This document shows positions 12,501 to 23,149 of a stretch of 64,000 nt of DNA, in pieces. Made by a program: the position numbers and the translations under genes. How positions within the stretch are numbered: the first letter of the stretch is position 1; each line of letters begins with the position of its first letter. The notes beneath the pieces were generated by a model. That model did not search any database and was not told the DNA's origin. It saw only the letters and a program-made list of their open reading frames with translations. The DNA is from Lithospermum erythrorhizon (Eukaryota > Streptophyta > Magnoliopsida > Boraginales > Boraginaceae): contig JADFUC010001829.1 of assembly GCA_019722365.1 (NCBI GenBank), positions 24,818 to 88,817 of the forward strand, in the 5' to 3' direction.

Positions 12501-14850
12501 AGATAAGGAAATGTGGTTAACATCTTTACTTGCCAAGATCTATAGATGAACCATACTCTGCTAAGATTGGGATTGTTCAACTGTAAATATGAAATGTTGT
12601 ACCATGATTATTTTCTGTGAATGTATTAACTAGGCACTGGGTGCTGTTTCCTAAGTAACACTTTAGATCATAACATTGAAAAATATTATATTGCACCATT
12701 GACAGTGTTTGGAGGATGGCACAATAACCCACTAAAGCACTTAACATATATATTATTGTTTAGACACCATGCAATAGATAGAACTACTGGTCTTGAGGAA
12801 CTTGAACACTTGGTACATGCTTACATGAATGGTATAGTTTGCTCACCAACAACCTAACAAGAAAAGGATGCTGTAAATTGTAAGAATTGGCATGATAGCT
12901 ATCAGTTAGGCATTTGGTGTGGCAATTACCATATTGTATGTTGCTACCCTAGGTTTTGAGATTTGTCAAGTATTGCAATGTAAGTATACCTTTTATACAT
13001 GTATCTTCAGTCGGCAGGACTCGTCCCCAGAAACTAGAACAGATATGCTTAGGTTGAGGGTTTCAACCTTTTAGAACTGATATGCAATTTTTGTAGTGAA
13101 AAGTAGTTAACTGTTGGATTTCATATCCTTCCAATAGTTTGACTGCCATGAAATGTAGTTTCAATCATTGGGTACTGGAAATATGGTAATTTAAATAGGA
13201 TCATATTACCAGAAGTTTGATCATTATTTTTTGCATGCTGTCATAGTATCTTTTGTAGCAGCACTTCAAGAGATTGACTGTTTTATCCATTTGCAGAACA
13301 TATACAAAGTTCGGAAGGTGAACTGCCCTGTGCTTGTGATACATGTAAGAGATATTCTGAGATTTTGCCCTTACTCTTGCTCTTCTATTTTGTTAACATG
13401 TAGCCTAAATGTCTGTGGCTCCGTGCACCTTCCCACTCTCTTGCTATAGTGTTTTCTGTGCTTTAACCTTCCATATTCAGCAGATGCACTCCCCTGTAGT
13501 TGGTGAATGCTCTATTTTCATCTTTTTCGAAACAAGTTGCATAACCAGTTTTATTGCAAGTTTGACACTGATTTTTTTTTTGGTTTGTTTCTAATTGGTA
13601 GTGTTAGTCCCATACTCCCACATCATTCTTAGGCTCTTTTCTGGAGACAGTCGAGACACGCACAAACACATATATAGGGGATGCGGGTTTGGTGTATTTT
13701 AAGAGTAGAGGTCGATGGTTTGAACCTTGCCTCGAGGTTTAATACTGAGTATTTTAAAATACTGTATATAGAAAATGGTTGAAGGCATGGTTAATCATAT
13801 GCAATTAATTTCCACCATTAACTCGGGCTTGTTTCAAAACATCCCATTTGGTCACTCGTTTTCTGTTAATGCATTAACCCTCGTGATAGTTTCAAGAGGT
13901 ATTTTAGCAATTTAAAATTAAAATTAAATTTGGATTAGGAGTTTGAATCCTTGCCCGAATGCATTTATAACATAGCCTCAGTTAAGTTAGCAAAGATAAT
14001 AATGACCACTTGCAACCTATGCAGGACTCCGTTAAAACTACCTGTTTGAGCCTAAATTCCTAGTTACTAGAGTAAATGTTTGATGGTCATAGAGGGAACT
14101 GCTGGGTGCCATTTGCAAAATAAAAACTTCATGTGCATTTCCATTTTTAGTTATTCAATTTCCATTTGTTAAATCTTGATTAATATTTTCAAGCTAACAC
14201 TTCAAAAGCATGCCCCATCAGTGAAACTCTGGATGTTCACAGATTAATTGTTCATTTAAGAAATTTATTCCTATTTTTATCAATCAATATACCAATATAC
14301 CCATACCATTTCTTTGAATAATTATTATAGTAGAATCTTCTATATGTTTCCTAAAGAAACTGTAATTTCCATTTTACAGGGCACTGAGGATGATGTTGTA
14401 AATTGGCTTCATGGTAATAAATTATGGAAGAAGGCTAAGGATTCATATGAGCCCTTGTGGATTAAAGGAGGGGGGCACTGCAACTTGGAGCTCTATCCAG
14501 AATACATTCGACATCTTTGCAGGTTTGTGCAAGAAATGGAGAACTTGACAACTGAAATCAGACTAAAAAAGATTCGTCAAACTCTCCGCATACCAAAAGG
14601 GTCAAATGCTCCATCCACCAAATCCACTACTAGATGTTGTTGTATCAAGATCAGGCTCCCAAATTGCCTAGGATGTTCAAAACCAAGTCGCAAACTGTGT
14701 TGCAGTTGGCATCCTAAATGCTCATGCTGGCAACCAAAATGTCTTTCATGCTCGAAGCCCAATTGTATGAAATGTTCTTGCTGGTGCAAATGCTCCTGCA
14801 GATTCCCTGCATGTTCATGTTCATGCACAAAATGTTCTTGCTGGTGCTGA
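9412..14850 (+). CDS. ABHD17-like: ABHD17-like alpha/beta hydrolase (5 exons, 367 aa)
   Basis: Exons: 9412-9722, 11646-11682, 12081-12317, 13297-13344, 14380-14850. All introns are GT..AG and the joined frame is 367 codons plus TGA. Exon 1 carries the oxyanion-loop segment [10 protein letters not shown]. Exon 2 gives [12 protein letters not shown]. Exon 3 has the nucleophile elbow GQSVGSG (Ser150). Exon 4 is the strand ending CPVLVIH. Exon 5 begins GTEDDV (Asp215, acid) and has GGGHCNLE (His244). The N-terminus MGCLIS fits N-myristoylation at Gly2 with a palmitoylatable Cys3. The last 70 residues hold 23 cysteines. Animal ABHD17 proteins are membrane-bound depalmitoylases; the plant homologues are little studied, so activity and substrate are inferred. 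ATG 9412 is favoured by A at -3, G at +4 and family length. Intron 1 hosts small transposons; introns 2-4 show nothing more than possible SINE scraps near 13.7 and 13.94 kb. Confidence 0.95.
10338..10597. mobile_element. Stowaway-like MITE in intron 1
   Basis: About 260 bases with imperfect inverted ends. The left end starts CTCACTCCGTTTCATTTTAG and continues TTGTCTTTCTAG. The right end, reverse-complemented, starts CTCCATTCCTCTTTATTTG and continues ACTTTCTAG. The CTCCxTCCGTTTCA-type terminus is characteristic of plant Stowaway/Mariner MITEs. The interior is AT-rich and non-coding. A clean TA target duplication is not evident, so the exact edges are uncertain. Confidence 0.65.
10700..10862 (-). 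mobile_element. tRNA-derived SINE-like segment
   Basis: On the minus strand an A-box-like GCATAGCTCAACTAC (about 10858-10844) is followed some 40 bases later by a B-box-like GGGTTCGAGTC (10806-10796), which is RNA polymerase III internal-promoter spacing. No foldable tRNA acceptor stem is present, so it is not a tRNA gene. It lies in intron 1, antisense to the hydrolase. The 3' tail and target duplication were not resolved. Confidence 0.5.
10937..11120 (+). mobile_element. Second tRNA-derived SINE-like segment
   Basis: An A-box-like GATGGTCAAGTTGGTGG (10950-10966) and a B-box-like GAGTTCGATTCTT (10994-11006) are spaced as in tRNA-derived SINEs. They are followed by a tRNA-unrelated body (CACACGGGGCTTGGC and CCGGCTGCGGTCCCG). 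It has the opposite orientation to the neighbouring SINE-like segment, so these are separate insertions. Family not identified. Confidence 0.5.
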
Positions 14851-15140
14851 CTGGCTAGCGGTATCTGTGAGAGGGTCGAATCAGATCGGAGAAGGTGCGA
14901 AATGTATAGTGCGCACAATTAATATAATTGACATTAGAAAATGTGCAGTAACTGTTGTGAAGTTGAGATTGTAGGCTAAGAATCTAATTTATACAGTTTC
15001 CGCTCACCGTCTGTTTGAGATAACCAAAATTATGTCGACTTCTTAAACTTGATAATGTTAGAGCAGTTCAGAGATGATAAATGCTCTTTGTAATCTAAAA
15101 AATGGAAATGGAGAGGATTATTTATTTCCTTTTGGTATTT
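14851..15140 (+). other. Probable 3' untranslated region
   Basis: This follows the hydrolase stop codon directly and has no further domain. T-rich and AATGGAAA/GATAAATG-like elements around 15075-15110 could serve as polyadenylation signals, but no canonical AATAAA is placed convincingly. The extent is a guess. Confidence 0.3.
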
Positions 15141-15180
15141 TTTTTTGAGGAATTTGGATAAGTAACATCATTTTGGATTT

Positions 15181-16121
15181 TGTCCTAAAAATATTATCTT
15201 AATTTTTTTCTTTGCTTAAATAATATTCCCTCATGTGCAAATATTAAAATGCCCTTATTATTATATGAGAAATTTGGTAGAAAAATACAAGTCAAGGAAA
15301 TGGTTGCGAAATAATATCGTTTTTTTCTTCAAAAGCAGCGATCGTTTAAAAATCTTTAAAATATCATAACTTTAAAAAAGCCTTGATAACTTTCTTTTCA
15401 TTTTTTACCAAAAATATCGTATGACCCCATCATACTACTCTTCCCTTTCATCACCGCACTTTCCCAGCCATGATATTAAAAAATCACAAGCCCAATACTT
15501 AGCCTTGTGACAAAAAGCCATCACCCGGCCTTTGAAAACTCCAACATAAATATACGTCCAAAATACGCTGATATGCGTATACATCGATATACGCCCAATA
15601 TAGATCGTATGTATCTAGTGGTGTATATTGATGTATATATTAATGACCACAGTATATTTTTACCATACCTGAAACACTACCGTCAGCAAAAACAAAAAAA
15701 ATTTACTAAATTAAACAAAAAAATTACCTTTTTTTCGTGGTGAGGTTTTAGGGGTAGGGTATGGCGGATCTAGGGTTCTATGGGGAAGGAGGTCGCGAAT
15801 CTTGGGTTTTATGGGGCGGCAGATCTAGAATTTTTTAGGGGGGGTCGCAGATTTGGATTTTATGAGGGGAGGGCGGGATTCTCGGGAAGGGATTGGGGGA
15901 AAATCGGGGGAGGGGAAGGGGAGAAAATTGAGGGTGATGGTGATGAAGATGGTAGTGGGTGGTGGTGGTGGTTATGGATGATGGTGGGTGGATGTTATTT
16001 TGAGAAGATGAAAGATGAAGAAGAAGAAGAAGAAAGTGTTTTAAAAAAAGTAAGAATATTTTAGTATTTTTAGAGGGTGTGTGTTATTTTATCCCAAAAA
16101 AAGAGTGTTATTTTTGCAATC
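15181..16121. mobile_element. Candidate non-autonomous DNA transposon
   Basis: The first ~78 bases (15181-15258) and the reverse complement of the last ~78 (16043-16121) align imperfectly. Shared features are a T-run, then an ATAA..CCCTC..AAATA.TAAAAT segment. The interior has a G-rich open frame (15780-16064) that looks compositional rather than a conserved protein. A size of about 0.94 kb with long imperfect TIRs would suit a MULE-like or other non-autonomous element. No target duplication was confirmed, and the TIR match is only moderate. Confidence 0.4.
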
Positions 16122-16306
16122 TTTTCGATTGTATGTTTTAAAGATTTCTCCTATTATACACCTTTCTGAATTCTTATTTACCGTTCACTTACTCTTCTCT
16201 TCTACTCTTCGCGCTTCTTCCTCAAAAACCCACACTTACTCCTTCCATCACTGCCTTCATGCCCCCTTCTAAAGACTTCTAAACACTTTATTTTTGTGTG
16301 ATTTTC

Positions 16307-16575
16307 ATGGGTTTGTTAAAGGTTCATTTTTTTGAGTTTTTTTATAATAAAAAATTCATGGGTTTGTTAAAGTAATAAAAATTTATGGGTTTATTAAAGG
16401 TTCGATTTTTTGGGTTTTTTTATAATCAAAATTCATGGGTTTGTTAATGTTTTGATTTTTTTGGTTTTTTTAATAATAAAACTTTGTGGATTTATTAAAG
16501 CTTCAATTTTTTGGATTTTTTGATAATAAAAAATTCATGGGTTTGTTAAAGTTTCATTTTTTTTGGATTTTATGG
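16307..16575. repeat. ~50-bp minisatellite
   Basis: Five to six copies of a unit beginning ATGGGTTTGTTAAAG, followed by a T-rich part and ATAATAAAA. Copies start at 16307, 16358, 16385 (shortened), 16435, about 16484 and 16537. Non-coding. Confidence 0.8.
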
Positions 16576-16740
16576 TATATTGTGGTGTGTAATGGTATAT
16601 TATGGTGTATTGTGGTGTATTATGATGTATATTTGTGTATTGTGGTGTATACTTGTATATTGTGGTGTATTGTAGTGTATATTGTGGTTTATACTGATAT
16701 ATTGTGCTCTATTATGGTGTATACTAGTATATAGTGTATT
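16569..16740. repeat. TGTATTGTGG-type short tandem array
   Basis: This directly follows the 50-bp minisatellite. It is made of about 15 imperfect copies of a 10-base unit (GGTGTATTGT and variants). Translation across it yields only repetitive V/Y/C/I residues, so no gene is called. Confidence 0.8.
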
Positions 16741-17520
16741 TCAATCAAGTTTTGTAAACTATTTTTTATATTGAAGATTAAATAATGTCATGTTTTAATT
16801 AATGCTTGATTTGTTTGCTCAGTGAGTAAATTCAAGCGTTGTGATCAAAGTGTGACAAACTCGAAGAAAGCGTTTTTGAAAAGGCTAAAACCGCGATTGA
16901 AGCACAATTCATTTATGAACAAAACAATTATTTATTGAAATTATAACTAGATTTTTTAGAACGTAATTCATATTATATATATCAAATTGAGTAGAAACAA
17001 TACTTTGTAATATCAAATATTACATGATAAATGTATACATTGAAGAAAAAATTACATTGAAACATAAATGAAAAACTATTGTTCTATATGTTCAATTGTA
17101 CGTTGTATGTTCTAATATAAATTAGTGTTATATAAAATATTCTTCAACTCTTGAAATCATCTAGTACGTGTACATTAGTAATTGGATTTCTATGCACCTC
17201 ATGGAATATTTTTTTCCTTGTAGTACGCCATACTTTTAGAACACTGAAAACATTGAAACATTCTGAAAGCAATTGAATACACCATGTCTGTGCCATCTTT
17301 ATTTGAAAATATGAAATATTTGAAATAATGCCCATTGAACAATTCGATTGTACAGCAGTTTACTACGTTAAGTTTAAGTTCATATATAAGTTCGATTAAA
17401 TGTTAATGTTCGTATTAGGATACTCAATGTGACTGCTAGAGTTATGATTCTTCTGAGATTAAAATTTCATAAATATATTAATATATAATGTGGTTAATAC
17501 TTATTAGTATGAGTTTTGTC
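16741..17520. other. AT-rich sequence, no gene seen
   Basis: Short frames on either strand (for example 17144-17335 minus) show no family resemblance. No repeats of note. Confidence 0.5.
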
Positions 17521-18724
17521 GTCGGAGCTAGAGGTGGTCACGTACATACAAGCAATCCCGAGTTATAATCACGATTACTAAAACTTAGGGATTAAAATGA
17601 AGCTAATAGCAAATAATGGGCAAGATTTCGATTTGAGGAATCACCCCGTTGGAAACACGAGAATCAGGTAAGGGAGAAGGGAGTTACAGAATCTTCTTTT
17701 TGGAAGAGTTCGGAATGTTCCTTTTGAAGGTGGAAGAGTTTCCTGGCGTCTTTGAAAGCTTTAAAAGGCGGGATTTTGATCTGCTATATAAATGCCAACT
17801 TTTTGGAGAGAAGAAAACTTATTCATTCGAGTTTTGGTATTCAACTTTTTGTGAAAGACAAAAACTCTCTCTCTCTCTACTCTCTCTATATATACTCCTG
17901 CACATCTGAGTCATTTAGTAGGTGTGAAAATACCTTTGGTTTTTTTACGCGAAGCTAGATCTAGAGTTTAATATTTTAAAGAAGTTCACAAGTAAAACTC
18001 AGGAGAGGGCTTTGTTATTTCGTTGGTGTGGACAATTCTTGGAGGCATTCTTCTTTGGATGCTTGTGGGGTGTCATCATATTATTCGCTTATTTCGATTA
18101 TTCTCGACAACTGATACATATATTTTTCGATCTCTTTAATTATTATTTATCTGGCTATTAGTGATCGTGGGATTAAATGTCATGAAATTATCGTTAGATT
18201 ATTATTAAATACGGTAGAAAGCATGACGGTGGCCTCAAAGCCGGGATTAATATGATTCATGAATTCCATAAGTTCGAAATATGCTATATTTTGCTTCCTG
18301 TTAATCTTTAACTTCGTTTATGTATGAATGTCAATTAAATGTGATCAATAGTTAATCTATTTTGAAATTAATATATTGTAATATTAGAATAATTTTCTGA
18401 TTAATTTTTATATCTGAAAATTATTCAATTGGGTCGAAAATATGGATTCGAATTCACCACCACCCTTCGAGAGATGGGGTGTGTGACGTCACACGTCCAC
18501 CACCACCCTAGGCGGCAATGGTGATTTTGACTCTAGGGTTTTTCGAACCCTAGGGTTCGAACCTTATGGGGCCAGTCTCTTTTGATTCGATCCATTTATC
18601 GTTCGGTTGGACTTTCGGCTCGTTAAGATGTTTGGACATCGATTAAATTGATTTAAAGGTAATTTCAATTTGGAATTAATTTGCTCAATTTAATTCATTG
18701 CAATTAAAGTCTTAATCAGATTAA

Positions 18725-18831
18725 AATTAGTTTTAATTTGATAAAACTAATACTAGTAATTAATTTCTAATTAGATTAGAATTAGTTTTAATTTGTTAAA
18801 ACTAATATTAGTAATTAATTATTAAAATTAT
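18725..18831. repeat. 55-bp tandem duplication beside the CACTA end
   Basis: Two adjacent near-identical copies (18725-18779 and 18780-18831) begin AATTAGTTTTAATTTG. The second copy runs up to the CACTA insertion point, so the duplication predates the insertion. Confidence 0.75.
18829..18831. repeat. CACTA target-site duplication, left (TAT)
   Basis: The three bases TAT immediately precede CACTACTAC at 18832 and are matched by TAT at 27011-27013, just after the opposite terminus. Three-base duplications are diagnostic of CACTA (En/Spm) insertion. Confidence 0.85.
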
Positions 18832-19379
18832 CACTACTACACAAAAAAACTTGGACGTCACTCGAAAAACCACTTAGACGTCAACAGCCAAAAAATCGTA
18901 ATTTTATCACGATGTCTAAGTTAAAATGTAGGCGGCTCCCATTAAATCTTAGGCTTGACTCTTTTTGGCCTTCGTCTAAGTAAATAACTTAGGCAGCTTT
19001 TAGTTTAATTGTTGTGTATTTTTTTCGCCTTTTTAGCTAAAAGTACTACTAATGTCCACATAATAACATACATTCATTCAAGTTAAATATCGATCAAAAC
19101 ATATCTCGACATACGTGGAATCAAATGTAGTTAGATATATAAACATTTTATTTTATCCCAGCGTACGTAGTCAAATGTAACTAAGCGTACATTTATCCCC
19201 GACATATATCAAGTCAAAATATATCTAAGCGAACAAGTCTCGATATCTAACAAAACTAATCCATTTCGGACCGCGAATACTCGAAGCTAGCTATCTTTGC
19301 GTCATCAGTAAACTCTTACGCCTCACATAATGGTCTTGATATACGTTGTATAGATAGCAACATCATCAATCGCGATAAT

Positions 19380-20640
19380 TCATCGTCCGAAACTATCGCA
19401 CGATGCTTTTGAGGATCTTGAAAAATTAAAGAACAAATTATATACTCCATGCTTTGACTTTTTAATTAGTATCAGCGTCCACATATTTAAAAAATGACTT
19501 ACATTTAAAAAGAGTGGTAGTTCAGATTCTAAAATGTCCTCCATAAACAAATAGACATAAAATCCACAATAGGCTCTAAGGAGATCTTTGCTTTGGGCCT
19601 TGGATATGTCATTCAAAACAAAGTTATAATTGCATGTATCCCATTCAAATGATTGTTGCTAGAAAAAATTCAAATATACTCATAACTGATGGTTCCATTC
19701 CCGGCTCTTTTCAGGCTTGAAATTTATTTTGTTTCTTGTAGCTCGATAGTGTCATAATACTAAAACTAAACAAATTCATAAGAGATAATAAAAATAAGAT
19801 AATATATATATTATTAATAATCAGAGATACACAGTGATTTATACCCAATCATTTCAGTCTTTATGGGTGTGATGTCACTAGCGGATCCATATAATATATA
19901 TATATTCATTAAGTGTTGATGGTAAGCAGCGCTGATAGTCTACATTACTTCAATAATCTTAGTTAGTATCGGAAACATTTATACTAACATGGAACTATCT
20001 ATTAGCTCATTTATACGAAAATATTATGTACTAACCCGATATTATATGAGTATCGTAATGAGATATTCTTGTCGCCCATTAAATATAATATATCACGCCC
20101 AAATGAGTCTGTTCAATTTGCGTATGTGGAGAGACAAGAAGAACTTTATTAAATATCTTTGTGTTCTTTGGTGGTTACCCTCATTGAGAGTAACTACATA
20201 TTTTAAATGGATATGTGAAACACTTAGATAGAATATATTATTATTATTATTACGCATGTAAGACATATAGTAGAGCGCAACAATGCGTGTTATAGATCTC
20301 TTTGATGTTATCGAAAGAAACATGATCAGCATTGTCTTCGGTTTGATGAAGCTGACAAGCCGAATCATCTCTTTGAACATAAGCCCATACAGAAAGAAAG
20401 CTGCACTGAGGGTCGAAGTCGCCTCTCGAGGATAAAATTTGCCTTCATACAGGCAAACAGATATGATTCGATGCAGTTATCCATACGGACATTGAATGTG
20501 GAAACTTGAAAACCGCTTTCACTATTTAGTCTAAAAATAACTAACCACATTAAAGTTATAATCATTTTTATATGTTTACCTTTCTTTGTAGTAACCAGCA
20601 AGAGTGGCGTGCGATAAATGTACTTGACGCGTACCCCTTG
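19380..20640 (-). pseudogene. Ulp1-like (C48) cysteine protease remnant
   Basis: The minus-strand translation near 19570 reads AYCGFYVYLFMEDIL. This matches the catalytic-cysteine segment of Ulp1/SENP proteases (usually DCGxYV..FM), with Cys encoded near 19567. Upstream on the same strand (20640-20100) are interrupted frames with aromatic-rich stretches that could hold the earlier part of the fold. I could not place the catalytic His and Asp. Ulp1-like domains are known passengers of plant CACTA and MULE elements. The usual Asp before Cys is replaced by Tyr and several stops intervene, so it is inactive as it stands. Confidence 0.55.
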
Positions 20641-20924
20641 ATAGTAATCTACTTCAGCGTTAGGACATGGCGAAGGGTGTCTCGCGTCTCACTTCAAATA
20701 TACTCGGCTTGAGTCGGGTTTGATAGGGTAGTGTGCGTTTACGCGTCTTATTACAACGCGATCTGATCAACCTTAATATATGATGGTGAATCTACGAACA
20801 AGCCCGGCAAAGTCTACTTTAAAGGAGAAATCATTACAAAGCAAGACCCAATTACAACACTAATAATTTCATCGATGTACTTATGCTCATGCCATATGAC
20901 TCTGATATTGCGTGATATTGCTAT

Positions 20925-21165
20925 ATCCAGCTATGAAACAAAGTCGATATATGGCGTCGGTGTGCCATGCTCGCACATAGAAATCACATATCGCGTCAGT
21001 ATTGCCCGTATAAACAAAAGCTCAATATTGCGTCAATGTGCCCATATCACACAAACAAAAGTCAATATGTCGATATTGCCGTCTCAGCGCATAGAAATCA
21101 TGTCGCGTCGATGTGCCCGTATACGCTGTATGACTCGAAAATATTACGTGATGTGCCCGTCCAGT
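20925..21165. repeat. ~38-bp minisatellite inside the CACTA element
   Basis: TGTGCC/ATTGCC motifs recur at about 20961, 21001, 21037, 21075, 21112 and 21152, a period near 38 bases, with ATAGAAATCA and CGTCAATGTGCCC between them. The open frames here are by-products of the repeat. Confidence 0.75.
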
Positions 21166-21179
21166 ATATATAAATTATG

Positions 21180-22139
21180 AAACTAATGATAAAAGTATTA
21201 AAGACATACCTCTGGAATCATATCAGGACCAAATGTAGGAATGACTAGCCCAGTCGGCTGGTCTATGGGAGAAATGAATAGGGGGCCATAAGGTCTTTGT
21301 TGCTCGGCCCTTTGGCTTGAGATCTGACATGGGCGGAGTGATACTTCCACCTTCTTTCCCGACTATAGTACTAATTTAGATTGTCGATGAACAGGAAGCA
21401 CTAGATGAATCTCGTCTCTTTACTAAAATAATGCTTAACATTGGCGGCCCATTGTAGAACCCTTCCGTGTCTTATTGTCTTTGCCGATACATCGCCGGGA
21501 CCATGACAAAAGCAATTCTTGGGTTTAAGTGAATGAGTAATATACTCACAGCAAATAAATTTAGATTAGTACAAAAAAAGCGTATACATATCTTAAATTA
21601 ACTTTAGATCAATTATAGAACTTCTTCTTCATCATTTACCCTGCTTAAATCATCGATCTTCCCGTCTTTGGTTTTCTAGATTTCCATAAATAATAGCAGA
21701 TTTACTTTCAAAATTTGGAGAGCTCTTTTCCCGATATATCAATCTGCATTGATTTAGCGATAGTTTATTTCTTGTTCTAAGGATAATGTATTGAGTACAA
21801 TTTATTTTCTTACCGTTGTTCTCTCCCGATTGAGCATGCGTTGAAAGCTTGTCACATGGAAGACTCTTTTTTATTTTTAGTTTTTAGGTTAAACCTGCTT
21901 TGGGGCTTTATTGAGTAAAATAAAAATAATTATCAATATATCGTTGTTAGGTTAAGAAAACCCAGGCAACAAAATAAAACAACTTAAATGGTATCTAAGT
22001 AGGCGGGGCTTAATCGCCAAAACATAAGCCAAAAAGAAATGGAAGACTCTTATTTTTGGAGCTAATCGAATTCGACTTCCTTCGGTTGCTACGTTAGTGT
22101 AAAGTGAATAGTTATCACGATTACCTGACATTTCATTAG
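21180..22139. other. CACTA interior, no domain recognised
   Basis: No intact frame. AT-rich with a few motifs (AGTAGGCGGGGC near 22000) resembling the element's subterminal repeats. Possibly intron or untranslated sequence of the TNPA-type transcript. Confidence 0.4.
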
Positions 22140-22640
22140 TTAATATAGTTTGAAACTAATCAAAAATTAATTTACAGAACGCTTTAAAACTTCACCTCAC
22201 CTTCCCAATCCTAACAAACTTTTTTTGAGCCAACATAGAACTCATCCATATCATTTAGGGTTGACAATAAGGTCGCCTTACATTGAAGCAGTTGTAGCCA
22301 ACTTTCAAAATTCCGCGCGACTTTCCCTTTTTAAAGTCGTATCCATAGACTAAATGAGTTCAAAAGATTCTGCGTGACAAAAAGAATTATTTACAAATAT
22401 GTCTGCGGAGATAACTACAAATGAAATACGGTTATATTAAATTTTACCTCTAGACATTTTTATATTCTTTGTTTGATTTGGTCGTCCGTTATCCACTTGT
22501 CCACCCATACATCGAGGATCTACCGCTCTGACAAGAAAACGATATAATCGACAAATGTGGACTTGTTTGGGCCAATTGGTTGACCGTCGACATTAAAAAG
22601 CGAGGCTGCGTGAATTTACCCAAGTCGCTAAATAAACTTG
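22140..22640 (-). pseudogene. Possible TNPA-like (Ptta/En-Spm, Transposase_24) remnant
   Basis: On the minus strand near 22590-22480 the translation reads DGQPIGPNKSTF, then a stretch with W and D residues. This resembles the G-QPIG-N-xxF start of the plant Ptta/En/Spm transposase-associated domain. The rest of the domain is not readable because of stops and frameshifts. The location, downstream of TNP2 in the same orientation, suits a second CACTA gene. Moderate to low certainty. Confidence 0.4.
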
Positions 22641-23149
22641 AATATTCAATGTTTATATATATGACATAAATATTAAATGTTCATATATATATTAATAATA
22701 TGAATACAACTTAAATATTGAAGTTAAATATATATGCAACTAGGACGATCATTTCTTTCTATTTTCGAGAATGCTGTGATTTGTTCTATATAACTCCTTC
22801 TCAGCTTTCGTTTGTTAGGTGGTATCGGAGCTTATGGCTTATCAAACATCATCATCTACAGAAGATGCATTATCACCATAAAAATGTAGGTATCTCATTT
22901 TCTACAAAACAAAATTCATAGAAATAGTTAAAACACAAATAAAATATAAAAAAACAAGAATTAGTTGAAACAAATGAAATAAAAGCAGATGAAAAAAGAC
23001 ACAGCATTTATTCATGGCGTTGCCTTTTACTACCATCTTGAACGCCATATCGTTTGCCCTGGCCTTGTGGTGTCCATATACCTAGATTATGATCAGTTCT
23101 TATAAAAACGCTGCATTGATAATAAGGCCGTTTAATTCACAATAAGCGG

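Larger units (their letters stand above)
17521..18831 (+). mobile_element. LTR-like sequence interrupted by the CACTA insertion
   Basis: A TATA element (GCTATATAAATGCC, about 17783-17796) is followed by a CT-rich leader (TCTCTCTCTC near 17870) and long non-coding sequence, resembling an LTR promoter. The sequence runs straight into the CACTA terminus at 18832 and appears to resume at 27014. The family was not identified, and no partner LTR was found in the window. Confidence 0.3.

Noticed and set aside
14577..14918. Minus-strand His/Glu/Gln-rich frame of 113 residues
   Set aside because: Exact antisense shadow of the Cys-rich hydrolase tail (GCA/GCx on the other strand gives H, E, Q).
16486..16734. 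Plus-strand 82-residue hydrophobic frame
   Set aside because: Translation of the 10-base tandem array (repeating I-V-V-Y-C residues), not a membrane protein.
20925..21165. Evenly spaced repeats suggesting a CRISPR-like array
   Set aside because: Repeats are degenerate and adjoining without unique spacers, the host is a plant, and the array lies in a transposon.
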